From positions 4,210,001 to 4,274,000 of the forward strand of contig NZ_CP114036.1 in the NCBI RefSeq assembly GCF_026898115.1: 64,000 nucleotides of DNA, in the 5' to 3' direction. The first letter of the stretch is position 1; each line of letters begins with the position of its first letter. Below, piece by piece: positions 57,032-64,000 of the stretch. The notes under the pieces are model-generated. The model did no database searches. It was not told the origin of the DNA and saw nothing but the letters and a program-made list of their open reading frames with translations. The stretch comes from Streptomyces sp. S465. Its GTDB lineage: Bacteria > Actinomycetota > Actinomycetes > Streptomycetales > Streptomycetaceae. Both the position numbers and the translations under genes were made by a program.

Positions 57032-59137
57032 GTGCCCTCGCACGCCCCTGACCACCCAGAATCCCTCGCGGACCCCGCCTTGGACCCCGTCGCGGACCCC
57101 CTCGCGCGGGAGCGCGCCCATCTGACCGCGTCCCGCGCCGCGCTGCGCGCCATGCGCGCCGACGTCGAGGCCCTCGACCTCCGGGACGTCGCCGCGAACT
57201 GGGTCAACGCCGAAGCCCTGCACCATCAGGTGAGCGAACGCATCAAGGCCCTGGCCGACCTCGCCGACACCCCGCTCTTCTTCGGCCGCCTGGACTATCT
57301 GCACGCACCGGGCGCGGAGGCGGCGGAGGGCGCGGAGGGGGAACGTTTCTACATCGGCCGCCGCCATGTACACGACGCGGACGGCGACCCCATGGTCATC
57401 GACTGGCGCGCCCCCGTCTCCGAGCCCTTCTACCAGGCGTCCAAAAAAGCGCCCATGGACATCGCGCTGCGCCGCCGCTTCGGCTACACCGGCGGCGAGT
57501 TGACGGCGTACGAGGACGAACGGCTCAGCGACCCCACCGAGTCGGAACAGACCAGCAAGCTGCTCCAGTCCGAGATCGAGCGCCCGCGCGTGGGACCGAT
57601 GCGGGACATCGTCGCGACGATCCAGCCGGAGCAGGACGAGATCGTCCGCCAGGGAATCGGCGGCACCATCTGCGTCCAGGGGGCGCCGGGCACCGGGAAG
57701 ACGGCCGTGGGGCTGCACCGGGTGGCGTATCTGCTGTACGCGCACCGCGAGCGGCTGGCCCGCTCCGGCACCCTGGTCATCGGCCCGAACCGGTCCTTCC
57801 TCCACTACATCGAGCAGGTCCTGCCCGCCCTCGGTGAGTTGCAGGTGGCCCAGGCGACCGTCGAGGACCTGGTGACCCGCCCGGCCCTGGGCGCGCAGGC
57901 GCGTGGCGCCGACACGCCCGACGCGGCCCGCGTCAAGGGCGACGCACGGCTGGCCGAGGTGCTGCGCCGCGCCCTGCGCTCCTACGTCACCACCCCCACC
58001 GAACCGTGTGTGGTGGTGCGCGGCTCCCGCCGCTGGCGGGTACCCGCGTACGAACTGGAGGAGATCGTCGAGGAGTTGCTCACCCGCGACATCCGCTACG
58101 GTGCCGCCCGCGACGCGCTGCCGCAGCGCATCGCGCACGCCGTGCTCGTCCGGATGGAACAGGCGGGCGAGGCGCCCGACGACCGGGTCCAGGACGCGGT
58201 CGCGCGCAACGCGGCCGTCAAGGCGGCGGTCAAGGCGATCTGGCCGCCGGTCGACCCGGCCAAGCTGGTGCTGCGGCTGCTCTCCGACGCCGACTTCCTG
58301 GCCGAGCACGCGGACGGCGTCCTCGACGCCGAGGAACAGAAGACCATCCTGTGGACGAAGCCGGCGCGCGGCGTGAAGTCCGCTAAGTGGTCCCCGGCGG
58401 ACCTGGTGCTGATCGACGAGGCCGCCGATCTCATCGAGCGCACCCCGTCCCTCGGCCATGTGGTCCTGGACGAGGCACAGGACCTGTCCCCCATGCAGTA
58501 CCGGGCGGTGGGCCGCCGCTGCAGCACCGGTTCGGCGACCGTGCTCGGCGACATCGCCCAGGGCACCACCCCGTGGGCGACGGCCAGTTGGGAGGAGGCA
58601 CTGACCCACCTGGGCAAGGAGGGGGCGGCGGTCGAGGAGCTGACGCAGGGGTTCCGGGTGCCGCGCGAGGTGATCGCCTACGCCTCGCGGCTGCTGCCCG
58701 CCATCGCCCCCGGCCTGTCGGAGGCCACCTCGATCCGTGAGGCGGCGGGCGACTTCTCCGTACGCGCCGTGGACCCGGCGGAACTGGACGCCGCCGTGAT
58801 CGCCGCGTGCCGGGAGGCGCTGACACATGAGGGCTCGATCGGCCTGATCGCGGCGGAGGCCCGGATTCCGATGCTGGTCCGGGCCCTCGACGCGGCGGGC
58901 CTGGCGCATCTCTCCCCCGGCGAGGAGACCAGCGCGGAGGCCCGCCTCACCCTCGTCCCGGCGACGCTGGCGAAGGGTCTGGAGTACGACTACGTGGTAC
59001 TGGACGAACCGGCCGCCGTGATCGACGGCGAGCCCGACGAACGCACTGGACTGCGCCGCCTGTACGTCGCCCTGACCCGCGCCGTCTCCGGCCTGACGGT
59101 GATCCACGCGGCACCGCTGCCAGAGCGATTGGCCTGA
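57032..59137 (+). CDS. HelD-like UvrD-family helicase (RNA polymerase-associated)
   Basis: 701 aa SF1-type ATPase similar to HelD/HelR proteins, which remove stalled RNA polymerase and can confer rifampicin tolerance. GTG 57032 has GGAGG seven bases before; upstream codons lie in a leader. The N-terminal coiled antiparallel arm (ERAHLTASRAALRAMRADVEA) is followed by FYIGRRHVHDADGDPMVIDWRAPVSEPFY (HelD hallmark), Walker A QGAPGTGKTAVGLHR, Walker B VVLDEAQDLSPMQY, ELTQGFRVPREV, and a late AKGLEYDYVVLDEP with VALTRAVSGLTVIH. All helicase motifs look intact. Rifamycin resistance is family knowledge, not shown here. Confidence 0.92.
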   Translation: MPSHAPDHPESLADPALDPVADPLARERAHLTASRAALRAMRADVEALDLRDVAANWVNAEALHHQVSERIKALADLADTPLFFGRLDYLHAPGAEAAEGAEGERFYIGRRHVHDADGDPMVIDWRAPVSEPFYQASKKAPMDIALRRRFGYTGGELTAYEDERLSDPTESEQTSKLLQSEIERPRVGPMRDIVATIQPEQDEIVRQGIGGTICVQGAPGTGKTAVGLHRVAYLLYAHRERLARSGTLVIGPNRSFLHYIEQVLPALGELQVAQATVEDLVTRPALGAQARGADTPDAARVKGDARLAEVLRRALRSYVTTPTEPCVVVRGSRRWRVPAYELEEIVEELLTRDIRYGAARDALPQRIAHAVLVRMEQAGEAPDDRVQDAVARNAAVKAAVKAIWPPVDPAKLVLRLLSDADFLAEHADGVLDAEEQKTILWTKPARGVKSAKWSPADLVLIDEAADLIERTPSLGHVVLDEAQDLSPMQYRAVGRRCSTGSATVLGDIAQGTTPWATASWEEALTHLGKEGAAVEELTQGFRVPREVIAYASRLLPAIAPGLSEATSIREAAGDFSVRAVDPAELDAAVIAACREALTHEGSIGLIAAEARIPMLVRALDAAGLAHLSPGEETSAEARLTLVPATLAKGLEYDYVVLDEPAAVIDGEPDERTGLRRLYVALTRAVSGLTVIHAAPLPERLA

Positions 59138-59141
59138 CACC

Positions 59142-59445
59142 TCCGGAAGGGGGCGGCGGCCAGGTACGCGGCGGCCCCGCTCCGGGGAGGGGCGGCCGGT
59201 GCTGCGGCGGCCCCACTACCGGGAGGGGACGGGCCGGGGCTGCGCGACCCCGCCCCCCGGAAGGAGAGCGGCCGGGCCTATGGCAGCACCGCTACCGGGA
59301 GGGGGACGGCCAGGTCTGCGGCAGCCCCGCGCCCGGAGGGGGGACAGGCCGGGCCTACGACAGCACCGCCCCCGGAAGGGGGACGGCCGGGGCCGGCGGC
59401 CTCGCTTCCGGAAGGGGGCCCGGCCTGCGGCGGCCGGCGCCCGGC
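59142..59445. repeat. Eight-unit degenerate ~38-bp tandem array
   Basis: Units begin CCGGGAGGGG or CCGGAAGGGGG and continue GACGGCCGGG...TGCGGCAGCCCCGC. I count about eight between the helD-like stop and cutC stop, i.e. filling the convergent gap. Purine-rich on the plus strand. No ORF. Confidence 0.75.
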
Positions 59446-59472
59446 TCCCCCTTCCTCCTCCCGTCAGGTCCG

Positions 59473-60201
59473 TCAGGCCACCGGCACCGACGCGTCCAGG
59501 GCCGTGCGCCACTGGCCGACCACGGCCGCGTCCACGGGGCCGGACCAGCCCGCCGGGCGGGCCGCGCCGCCGATGTGGAAGGCGTCGATCCCGCCGGCGC
59601 GCAGCATGGGCAGATGGTCGAGGCGCAGCCCGCCGCCCACCATGAGGCGCGGCTCGTAGCCTGGCGTGCCGGCCCGCTCGGCCTCGGCGAGCAGTGTCGG
59701 CAGGCCGTCGTCGACGCCGTGCGCCGAACCGGCGGTGAGGTACGTGTCCAGGCCGGGGAGGTCGGCGAGCCGCTTGCGCAGTCCGTCGCGGTCCCCGGTG
59801 CGGTCGATGGCCCGGTGGAAGGTCCAGCGGCTCTCGTCCACGCCCGCGCCCGCGCGCACGGCCTCGGTCAGCGCGGTCACGGCGGCCAGGTCGACCTCGC
59901 CGTCGTCGGTCAGGAAGCCCAGGACGAACTCGTCCGCCCCCTCCGAGTACAGCGCGGCGGCGGCCTCGCACAGCGCGTCGAGCGCGGCGGCGTCCCCCGC
60001 CGCGAAGCCGTCGGACGCGCGGAGCATCACCCGCACCGGAAGGTCCACGGCCGAACGGACCGCGGCGAAGGTCTCACGGGATGGAGTGAGTCCGTCGGCG
60101 GCGATGTCGGTGACCAGTTCGAGGCGGTCAGCCCCTCCGGCCTGTGCGGCGATCGCGTCCGCCGGGTCCAGGGCGATCACCTCGAGAATTGGTCTAGACA
60201 T
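59473..60201 (-). CDS. cutC: CutC-family copper homeostasis protein
   Basis: 242 aa, TIM-barrel CutC fold: LEVIALDPADAIAAQAGGADRLELV at the N-terminus, GLTPSRETF, DLPVRVMLR, EFVLGFLTDDGEVDLAAV, RWTFHRAIDRTGDRD, LTAGSAHGVDDGLPTL, LMVGGGLRLDHL, and the C-terminal FHIGGAARP. The family is called copper homeostasis, but its enzymatic role is unsettled. It lies head-to-head with the HD-domain gene, 56 bp apart. Confidence 0.93.
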   Translation of the reverse strand: MSRPILEVIALDPADAIAAQAGGADRLELVTDIAADGLTPSRETFAAVRSAVDLPVRVMLRASDGFAAGDAAALDALCEAAAALYSEGADEFVLGFLTDDGEVDLAAVTALTEAVRAGAGVDESRWTFHRAIDRTGDRDGLRKRLADLPGLDTYLTAGSAHGVDDGLPTLLAEAERAGTPGYEPRLMVGGGLRLDHLPMLRAGGIDAFHIGGAARPAGWSGPVDAAVVGQWRTALDASVPVA

Positions 60202-60257
60202 GCCTCACAGCTTGCCACACCGCGCAAGAGGACAAACCCTTACCCCACAATTGGCCC

Positions 60258-60944
60258 ATGCCCGCGCCCTCACCCGCACGTCATCCGGCCCACGACGCCC
60301 TGCTCGCCCGCTGGACAGACCTCCTCACCAGCGCCCGCGAAACCAGCACCCGCGAAACCACCGCCCCCGCCCCCGGCCCCTACGGTGAGGACCTCCTGTC
60401 CCGCTGGGCCGAACCCCAGCGCCGCTACCACACCACCGACCACCTGATCGCGGTCCTGGACCGGGTGGACGAACTGCTCCCGCACGTCCAGGCCCCCGAC
60501 CCGGCCGCCATCCGCCTCGCCGCCTGGTTCCACGACGCCGTCTACCTCCCCGACCGCTCGACCAACGAGGAACGCAGCGCCCGCCTCGCCGAACGCGCCC
60601 TCACCGAGGCGGGCGTCCCGGCCGCCCGCACGGCCGAGACCGTGCGCCTCGTCCTCGTCACCCTCGACCACGACCCCGCCGAGGGCGACACCAACGGCGA
60701 GGTCCTCTGCGACGCCGACCTGGCCGTGCTGGCCGGCTCCCCCGAGGAGTACGGCGCCTACGCGGCGGCGGTCCGGGAGGAGTACGGCTTCGTCCCCGAC
60801 GACGCCTTCCGCGAGGGCCGCGCGAACGTCCTCCGCCACCTGCTGGGACTCCCCCATCTGTTCCGTACGCCCGTCGCCCACACCCGCTGGGAGGCCGCCG
60901 CACGCCACAACATGGCCACGGAGCTGGAGTTGCTGACCGCGTGA
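60258..60944 (+). CDS. HD-domain metal-dependent phosphohydrolase-like protein
   Basis: 228 aa predicted HD-superfamily protein. Metal ligands occur in RRYHTTDHL (H, HD-like), LAAWFHDAVY (HD) and a downstream Asp in EVLCDADLAVLAG. The C-terminal HNMATELELL is typical of the family annotated as predicted metal-dependent HD hydrolase. The substrate, perhaps a nucleotide, is unknown. No Shine-Dalgarno is visible before ATG 60258, so it may be leaderless. An ~18-bp repeat encodes ETSTRETT near residue 30. Confidence 0.85.
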   Translation: MPAPSPARHPAHDALLARWTDLLTSARETSTRETTAPAPGPYGEDLLSRWAEPQRRYHTTDHLIAVLDRVDELLPHVQAPDPAAIRLAAWFHDAVYLPDRSTNEERSARLAERALTEAGVPAARTAETVRLVLVTLDHDPAEGDTNGEVLCDADLAVLAGSPEEYGAYAAAVREEYGFVPDDAFREGRANVLRHLLGLPHLFRTPVAHTRWEAAARHNMATELELLTA

Positions 60945-61059
60945 CCTGCACGACGCAGCGCGGGCTGCCTGAACTCCACGCTGCGGCGATACCCATAGGG
61001 CATCGGCCTTGCGGAACGGATCTTGGACAGCCGCGGGGCCCTGGCGGTGCACTCGGACC

Positions 61060-61554
61060 ATGACCGACGCAGCCAAGACCAGCGCACCGCAGACCGAGCC
61101 CGCCGTATCGGTGGTCGGCCCCGACGACGGCGAGATGATCGTCCTGGGCACCACACGCATGCGCGTCCTCGAAGACGGCAGCCACACCGAGCACCGCCTC
61201 GCGATCGCCGAGTCCGTCCTCGCCCCGCACACCTCCGGACCGCCGCAGCACCGCCACGCCCAGCACGACGAGGGCTTCTACATCGTCTCCGGCACGCTCC
61301 GGTTCACCGTCGGGGACAAGGACTACGAGGCCACCGCGGGCACACTCGTGATGGTTCCGCCCGGCGTCCCCCACACCTTCGCCAACCCCACCGACCAACC
61401 CGCCGTCTTCCTCAGCACGTTCACCCCGGACCTGTACGTGCAGTACTTCCGAGACCTCCAGAACGTGATCGCCGAGGGCCGGCCGCTGACGCCACAGGAC
61501 AACCTCCGCGTGATGCGCCGCTACGCGACCGAGCCCGCGGGACGGGAAGCGTGA
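61060..61554 (+). CDS. Cupin-domain protein
   Basis: 164 aa single cupin domain: motif 1 PPQHRHAQHDEGFYIVSGTLRF (two His, Glu ligands) and motif 2 LVMVPPGVPHTFANPTD (His). Metal-dependent enzyme or binding protein with unknown substrate. The stop overlaps the DoxX-like gene start (GTGA), so the two are co-translated. Confidence 0.9.
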   Translation: MTDAAKTSAPQTEPAVSVVGPDDGEMIVLGTTRMRVLEDGSHTEHRLAIAESVLAPHTSGPPQHRHAQHDEGFYIVSGTLRFTVGDKDYEATAGTLVMVPPGVPHTFANPTDQPAVFLSTFTPDLYVQYFRDLQNVIAEGRPLTPQDNLRVMRRYATEPAGREA

Positions 61555-61913
61555 ACATCGCCTATTGGATCGTCGCCGGGCTGCTCGCCCTCTTCTATCT
61601 CTACTCAGGCGCGGTGAAAGCGATCCGTGACCGCGACCGACTCCGCCCGATGATGGCCTGGGTCGACCGCATGCCCATGCCCGCCGTCAGGGCGCTGGGG
61701 GCGGTCGAGATACTCGGTGCGGCCGGGCTGGTCCTGCCGCCGCTGACCGGCATCGCACCCTGGCTGGCGCTGGCCGCGGCCATCGGGTTCGTGCTCCTCC
61801 AGATCGGCGCCGTCGCCGTCCACCTGACCGGCGAAGACCGCCAGATCACACTCAACGTCGGGCTCATCGCCATGACGGCTCTGGTCATCTGGCCGGCCAC
61901 CACCTGGCTGTGA
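61551..61913 (+). CDS. DoxX-like small membrane protein
   Basis: 120 aa, four TM helices: IAYWIVAGLLALFYLYSGAVKAI, AVEILGAAGLVLPPLTGI, LALAAAIGFVLLQIGAVAV and NVGLIAMTALVIWP. This matches DoxX-like (DUF4267-type) proteins. It starts at GTG 61551, inside the cupin stop. A redox-related role is family-level inference. Confidence 0.85.
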   Translation: MNIAYWIVAGLLALFYLYSGAVKAIRDRDRLRPMMAWVDRMPMPAVRALGAVEILGAAGLVLPPLTGIAPWLALAAAIGFVLLQIGAVAVHLTGEDRQITLNVGLIAMTALVIWPATTWL

Positions 61914-61995
61914 TCGGGCACCGTACCTGGACAGCTCCTCGTCGCCGCTGCTCCGGGCAGGAATGCCGAGCTCATCCGGTGGCGTTGAGCCTGGC

Positions 61996-63288
61996 ATGCC
62001 CTCGTCCTCCCCAGCGGATTCCGCTCGCTCCCGCATGCCCCTGGCCGTCTATGTCCTCGGGCTGTCCGTCTTCGCTCTCGGTACCTCCGAGTTCATGCTG
62101 TCCGGGCTGCTGCAACCCGTCGCCCGGGACATGGGGGTGTCGATCCCCACGGCCGGGCTGCTGATCTCGGCCTTCGCCATCGGCATGGTGGTCGGGGCGC
62201 CGGTGCTGGCGGCGGCCACCTTGCGGCTGCCGAGGCGCACGACGTTGATCGCCCTGCTCGCCGTCTTCGGGCTGGGGCAGATCGCCGGGGCGCTGGCCCC
62301 GTCGTACGGGGTGCTGTTCGCCTCCCGGGTGGTGAGCGCGCTCGCGTGCGCCGGGTTCTGGGCCGTCGGCGCCGCGGTGGCCGTATCGCTGGTGCCGGTC
62401 GGCGCGCGGGCGAAGGCGATGGCGGTGATGGTCGGCGGCCTGAGCATCGCGAACATCGCCGGGGTGCCGGCCGGGGCGTTCCTCGGGCAGCACGCCGGGT
62501 GGCGGGCCGCCTTCTGGGCGGTGGCCGGGCTGTCGGCGCTCGGACTGGTCGGGGTCGTCGCGCTCGTACCGCGTACCGAGGTGCCGACCGGGGACGACCA
62601 GCCGCGGCTCCGCGCCGAGCTGCGCATCTACCGCGATCCGCAGGTCTGGCTGGCGCTGGCCGCCACCGCGCTGAGCGGTGGCGCGGTCTTCTGCCTCTTC
62701 TCCTACCTCGGACCGCTGCTGACGGATGTGTCGGGACTGGACGAGGGCTGGGTCCCGACCGTCCTCGCGCTGTTCGGGGTCGGCGCGCTGCTGGGTACGG
62801 TGATCGGCGGACGGATCGCGGACGCGCATCTGTTCGGCACGATGTTCGGCGGCATCGTCGCCTCGACGGTCGTGCTGAGCGCGCTGGCGCTGACCGCGCA
62901 CAGCCCGGTCGCGGCCGTCGCCCTGGCGCTGATGCTCGGCTTCACCGCCTTCTTCACCGCGCCCGCGCTCAACGCCCGGATGTTCAACCTCGCGAACGCC
63001 GCGCCCACGCTCGCGGGTGCGACGAACACCTCCGCCTTCAACATCGGCAACACGGTCGGCCCGTGGCTCGGCGGACTGGTCATCGACGCGGGCTGGGGCT
63101 ACCCGGCGGTCGCCTGGACGGGCGCCGCGCTCGCCGGTACGGGCGTGGTGGCGACGGCGGTCGCCGCACGGGTGCACCGGGCAACCGGCTCCTCGCGCAT
63201 CATCGCCACCTCGGCCGACTCGCTGGAGGAGGCTGCGCACGGCTCCGCCCACCACGCCGCCCACGACTCCGCCCGCGTCTCGCGCTGA
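61996..63288 (+). CDS. MFS efflux pump, Cmx/CmlR chloramphenicol-exporter type
   Basis: 430 aa (or 417 from ATG 62035; neither has a good Shine-Dalgarno). It is a 12-TM DHA1 transporter: MPLAVYVLGLSVFALGTSEF and MLSGLLQPVARDMGVSIPTA are close to CmlR/Cmx-type exporters. Motif C-like GVPAGAFLGQHAGWRAAFWAVAG lies in TM5. The C-terminal tail is His/Ala/Ser-rich. Chloramphenicol export is a family guess; a physiological substrate is as likely. No local regulator is seen. Confidence 0.88.
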   Translation: MPSSSPADSARSRMPLAVYVLGLSVFALGTSEFMLSGLLQPVARDMGVSIPTAGLLISAFAIGMVVGAPVLAAATLRLPRRTTLIALLAVFGLGQIAGALAPSYGVLFASRVVSALACAGFWAVGAAVAVSLVPVGARAKAMAVMVGGLSIANIAGVPAGAFLGQHAGWRAAFWAVAGLSALGLVGVVALVPRTEVPTGDDQPRLRAELRIYRDPQVWLALAATALSGGAVFCLFSYLGPLLTDVSGLDEGWVPTVLALFGVGALLGTVIGGRIADAHLFGTMFGGIVASTVVLSALALTAHSPVAAVALALMLGFTAFFTAPALNARMFNLANAAPTLAGATNTSAFNIGNTVGPWLGGLVIDAGWGYPAVAWTGAALAGTGVVATAVAARVHRATGSSRIIATSADSLEEAAHGSAHHAAHDSARVSR

Positions 63289-63480
63289 GGCCGGGAAGCG
63301 CCCCGCCCCGGTCCCTCCGCGCCGATCCCGGCGGCAGGTTCCGCCCGCGCGGCCGGGCGACGGGCACCCCGGAAGTCACGGGTGCCCGACGGCGCGGCGC
63401 CCCGCGCTGCCGCGCTGCCCCGCCCCACGGCCCAACGGGCGCGCACGCGGGGCGCGTCGGCGCCATCGGGCGGTGCGGTC

Positions 63481-63514
63481 GCCGCACGGCCTGTCCCCGG
63501 ACAGGCCGTGCGGC
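63481..63514. terminator. Strong bidirectional terminator hairpin
   Basis: A perfect 16-bp stem (63481-63496 with 63499-63514) with a 2-nt loop lies between the convergent MFS and DUF4031 genes. The half-site GCCGTGCGG repeats once more at 63532. Confidence 0.85.
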
Positions 63515-63550
63515 GTGGGTCCCGGGACACGCCGTGCGGTGTGAGATTCC

Positions 63551-63597
63551 CTCGGGCCGGCCGCTCCGGTCGGCCGGCCGGAGCGGCGGGCCCGAGG
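63551..63597. terminator. Second hairpin, DUF4031 side
   Basis: Outer arms CTCGGGC/GCCCGAG and inner GCCGCTCCGG/CCGGAGCGGC form a long imperfect stem just after the DUF4031 stop on the minus strand. Confidence 0.6.
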
Positions 63598-63622
63598 AGC
63601 GGGCCGCAGGGCCGACCCCTGG

Positions 63623-63895
63623 TCAGTCCGCGTTCGCGGCGCGCTTGGGGCGGCGGAGGCCCGCGGCCTTCAGACGGCGGAGGAGTTCCTTGCTGCCGAC
63701 CTCCTCCGCCCCCGCCCGTACCGCCTCCTCGTACAGCTCGCCCGGTACGTCGTAGTGGTCGCGGTCGAAACCCCGGCGCGGAGCGCCGATGCGGGCGGCG
63801 AAGGCGTGGAGTTCGGCGTAGGAGACATCGCTGACGAGGTGGGACCACATGCGGCCGTGGCCCGGCCACGAGGGCGGGTCGATCAGTACGGCCAT
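63623..63895 (-). CDS. DUF4031 domain protein
   Basis: 90 aa. The opening MAVLIDPPSWPGHGRMWSHL and GFDRDHYDVPGELYEEAV are the hallmark of DUF4031, small conserved actinobacterial proteins of unknown function. It starts inside the stop of the upstream partial gene (TGATG), so it is translationally coupled to it. The C-terminus is basic (LLRRLKAAGLRRPKRAANAD). Confidence 0.88.
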   Translation of the reverse strand: MAVLIDPPSWPGHGRMWSHLVSDVSYAELHAFAARIGAPRRGFDRDHYDVPGELYEEAVRAGAEEVGSKELLRRLKAAGLRRPKRAANAD

Positions 63896-64000
63896 CAGAG
63901 GGTGGTGCCCAACGACCCCACGGGCGCCACCGCGACCGCCGTCTTGCCGCAGACCCAGTGCGGGTCGGGGCCCAACTCGGGCTCCACGTCCAGGGCGTGG
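63895..64000 (-). CDS. C-terminal end of an unidentified gene (cut by window edge)
   Basis: The minus strand is open from the window edge to TGA at 63897-63895, encoding ...HALDVEPELGPDPHWVCGKT...APVGSLGTTL. It is coupled to DUF4031 by a one-base overlap (TGATG). Too short to identify. Confidence 0.6.
   Translation of the reverse strand, partial: HALDVEPELGPDPHWVCGKTAVAVAPVGSLGTTL

Overview
The window is a 64-kb stretch of high-GC (roughly 72-74% by eye) actinobacterial chromosome, almost certainly Streptomyces. Supporting signs are dense GC3-biased genes, GTG/TTG starts, leaderless promoters, a DmdR1-type iron regulator of exactly 230 aa, the futalosine menaquinone genes mqnB/mqnD, a DUF574 methyltransferase and an actinobacterial XPB helicase. 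From memory, the order dmdR1 - SIS protein - pdxH - citrate synthase-like - acyl-CoA operon - serC - mqnB/mqnD matches the SCO43xx region of S. coelicolor, so most of this is conserved core. I saw no rRNA, tRNA, CRISPR, phage, IS element or secondary-metabolite cluster.

Layout. 1-2.4 kb: end of an ABC exporter operon. 2.5-6.5 kb: a small secreted protein, a lactate 2-monooxygenase-like flavoprotein, an alpha/beta hydrolase whose nucleophile is Ala instead of Ser, and the iron repressor. 6.7-11.7 kb: SIS protein, PAS-PAS-GAF protein, PdxH and a citrate synthase. 11.7-22.5 kb: a minus-strand eight-gene operon (TIGR03084 protein, AtuA-like protein, acyl-CoA carboxylase beta and alpha, acyl-CoA dehydrogenase, acyl-CoA ligase, enoyl-CoA hydratase, TetR). 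It looks like a complete acid-activation/beta-oxidation/carboxylation route, and a TetR-type palindrome lies in its promoter. 22.5-23.7 kb: a 225-bp tandem array. 23.7-38.3 kb: a FAD/Fe-S oxidase, serC, a beta-propeller protein, a membrane protein, an aldo/keto reductase, a 29-aa membrane peptide, ThpR, a 106-bp hairpin array, a MarR/MFS pair, a purine permease, DUF2530 and a DUF574 methyltransferase. 38.4-50.3 kb: a sacsin-like ATPase, DUF3027, an MFS protein, DUF2771, mqnB/mqnD, a cold-shock protein, a HAD phosphatase and a HAAS-type membrane protein. 50.5-59.1 kb: a nucleic-acid module made of an XPB helicase, a second protein that carries the XPB N-terminal domain plus a WYL-like end but no ATPase motor, a VanZ protein with a histone-like tail, and a HelD-type helicase. 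59.5-64 kb: CutC, an HD hydrolase, cupin plus DoxX, a CmlR-like MFS pump and DUF4031.

Two themes recur. First, tandem duplication is unusually active here. It affects intergenic DNA (225-, 106- and 38-bp arrays), protein linkers (collagen-like, Lys/Thr, Arg/aromatic and Gly/Ser repeats) and, in two genes, the ribosome-binding/start region itself, creating short upstream ORFs that end at the real start. Second, the XPB/ATPase-less partner pair is the best candidate for an under-described conserved system. Function assignments come from motif reading and memory of families; no search was run.
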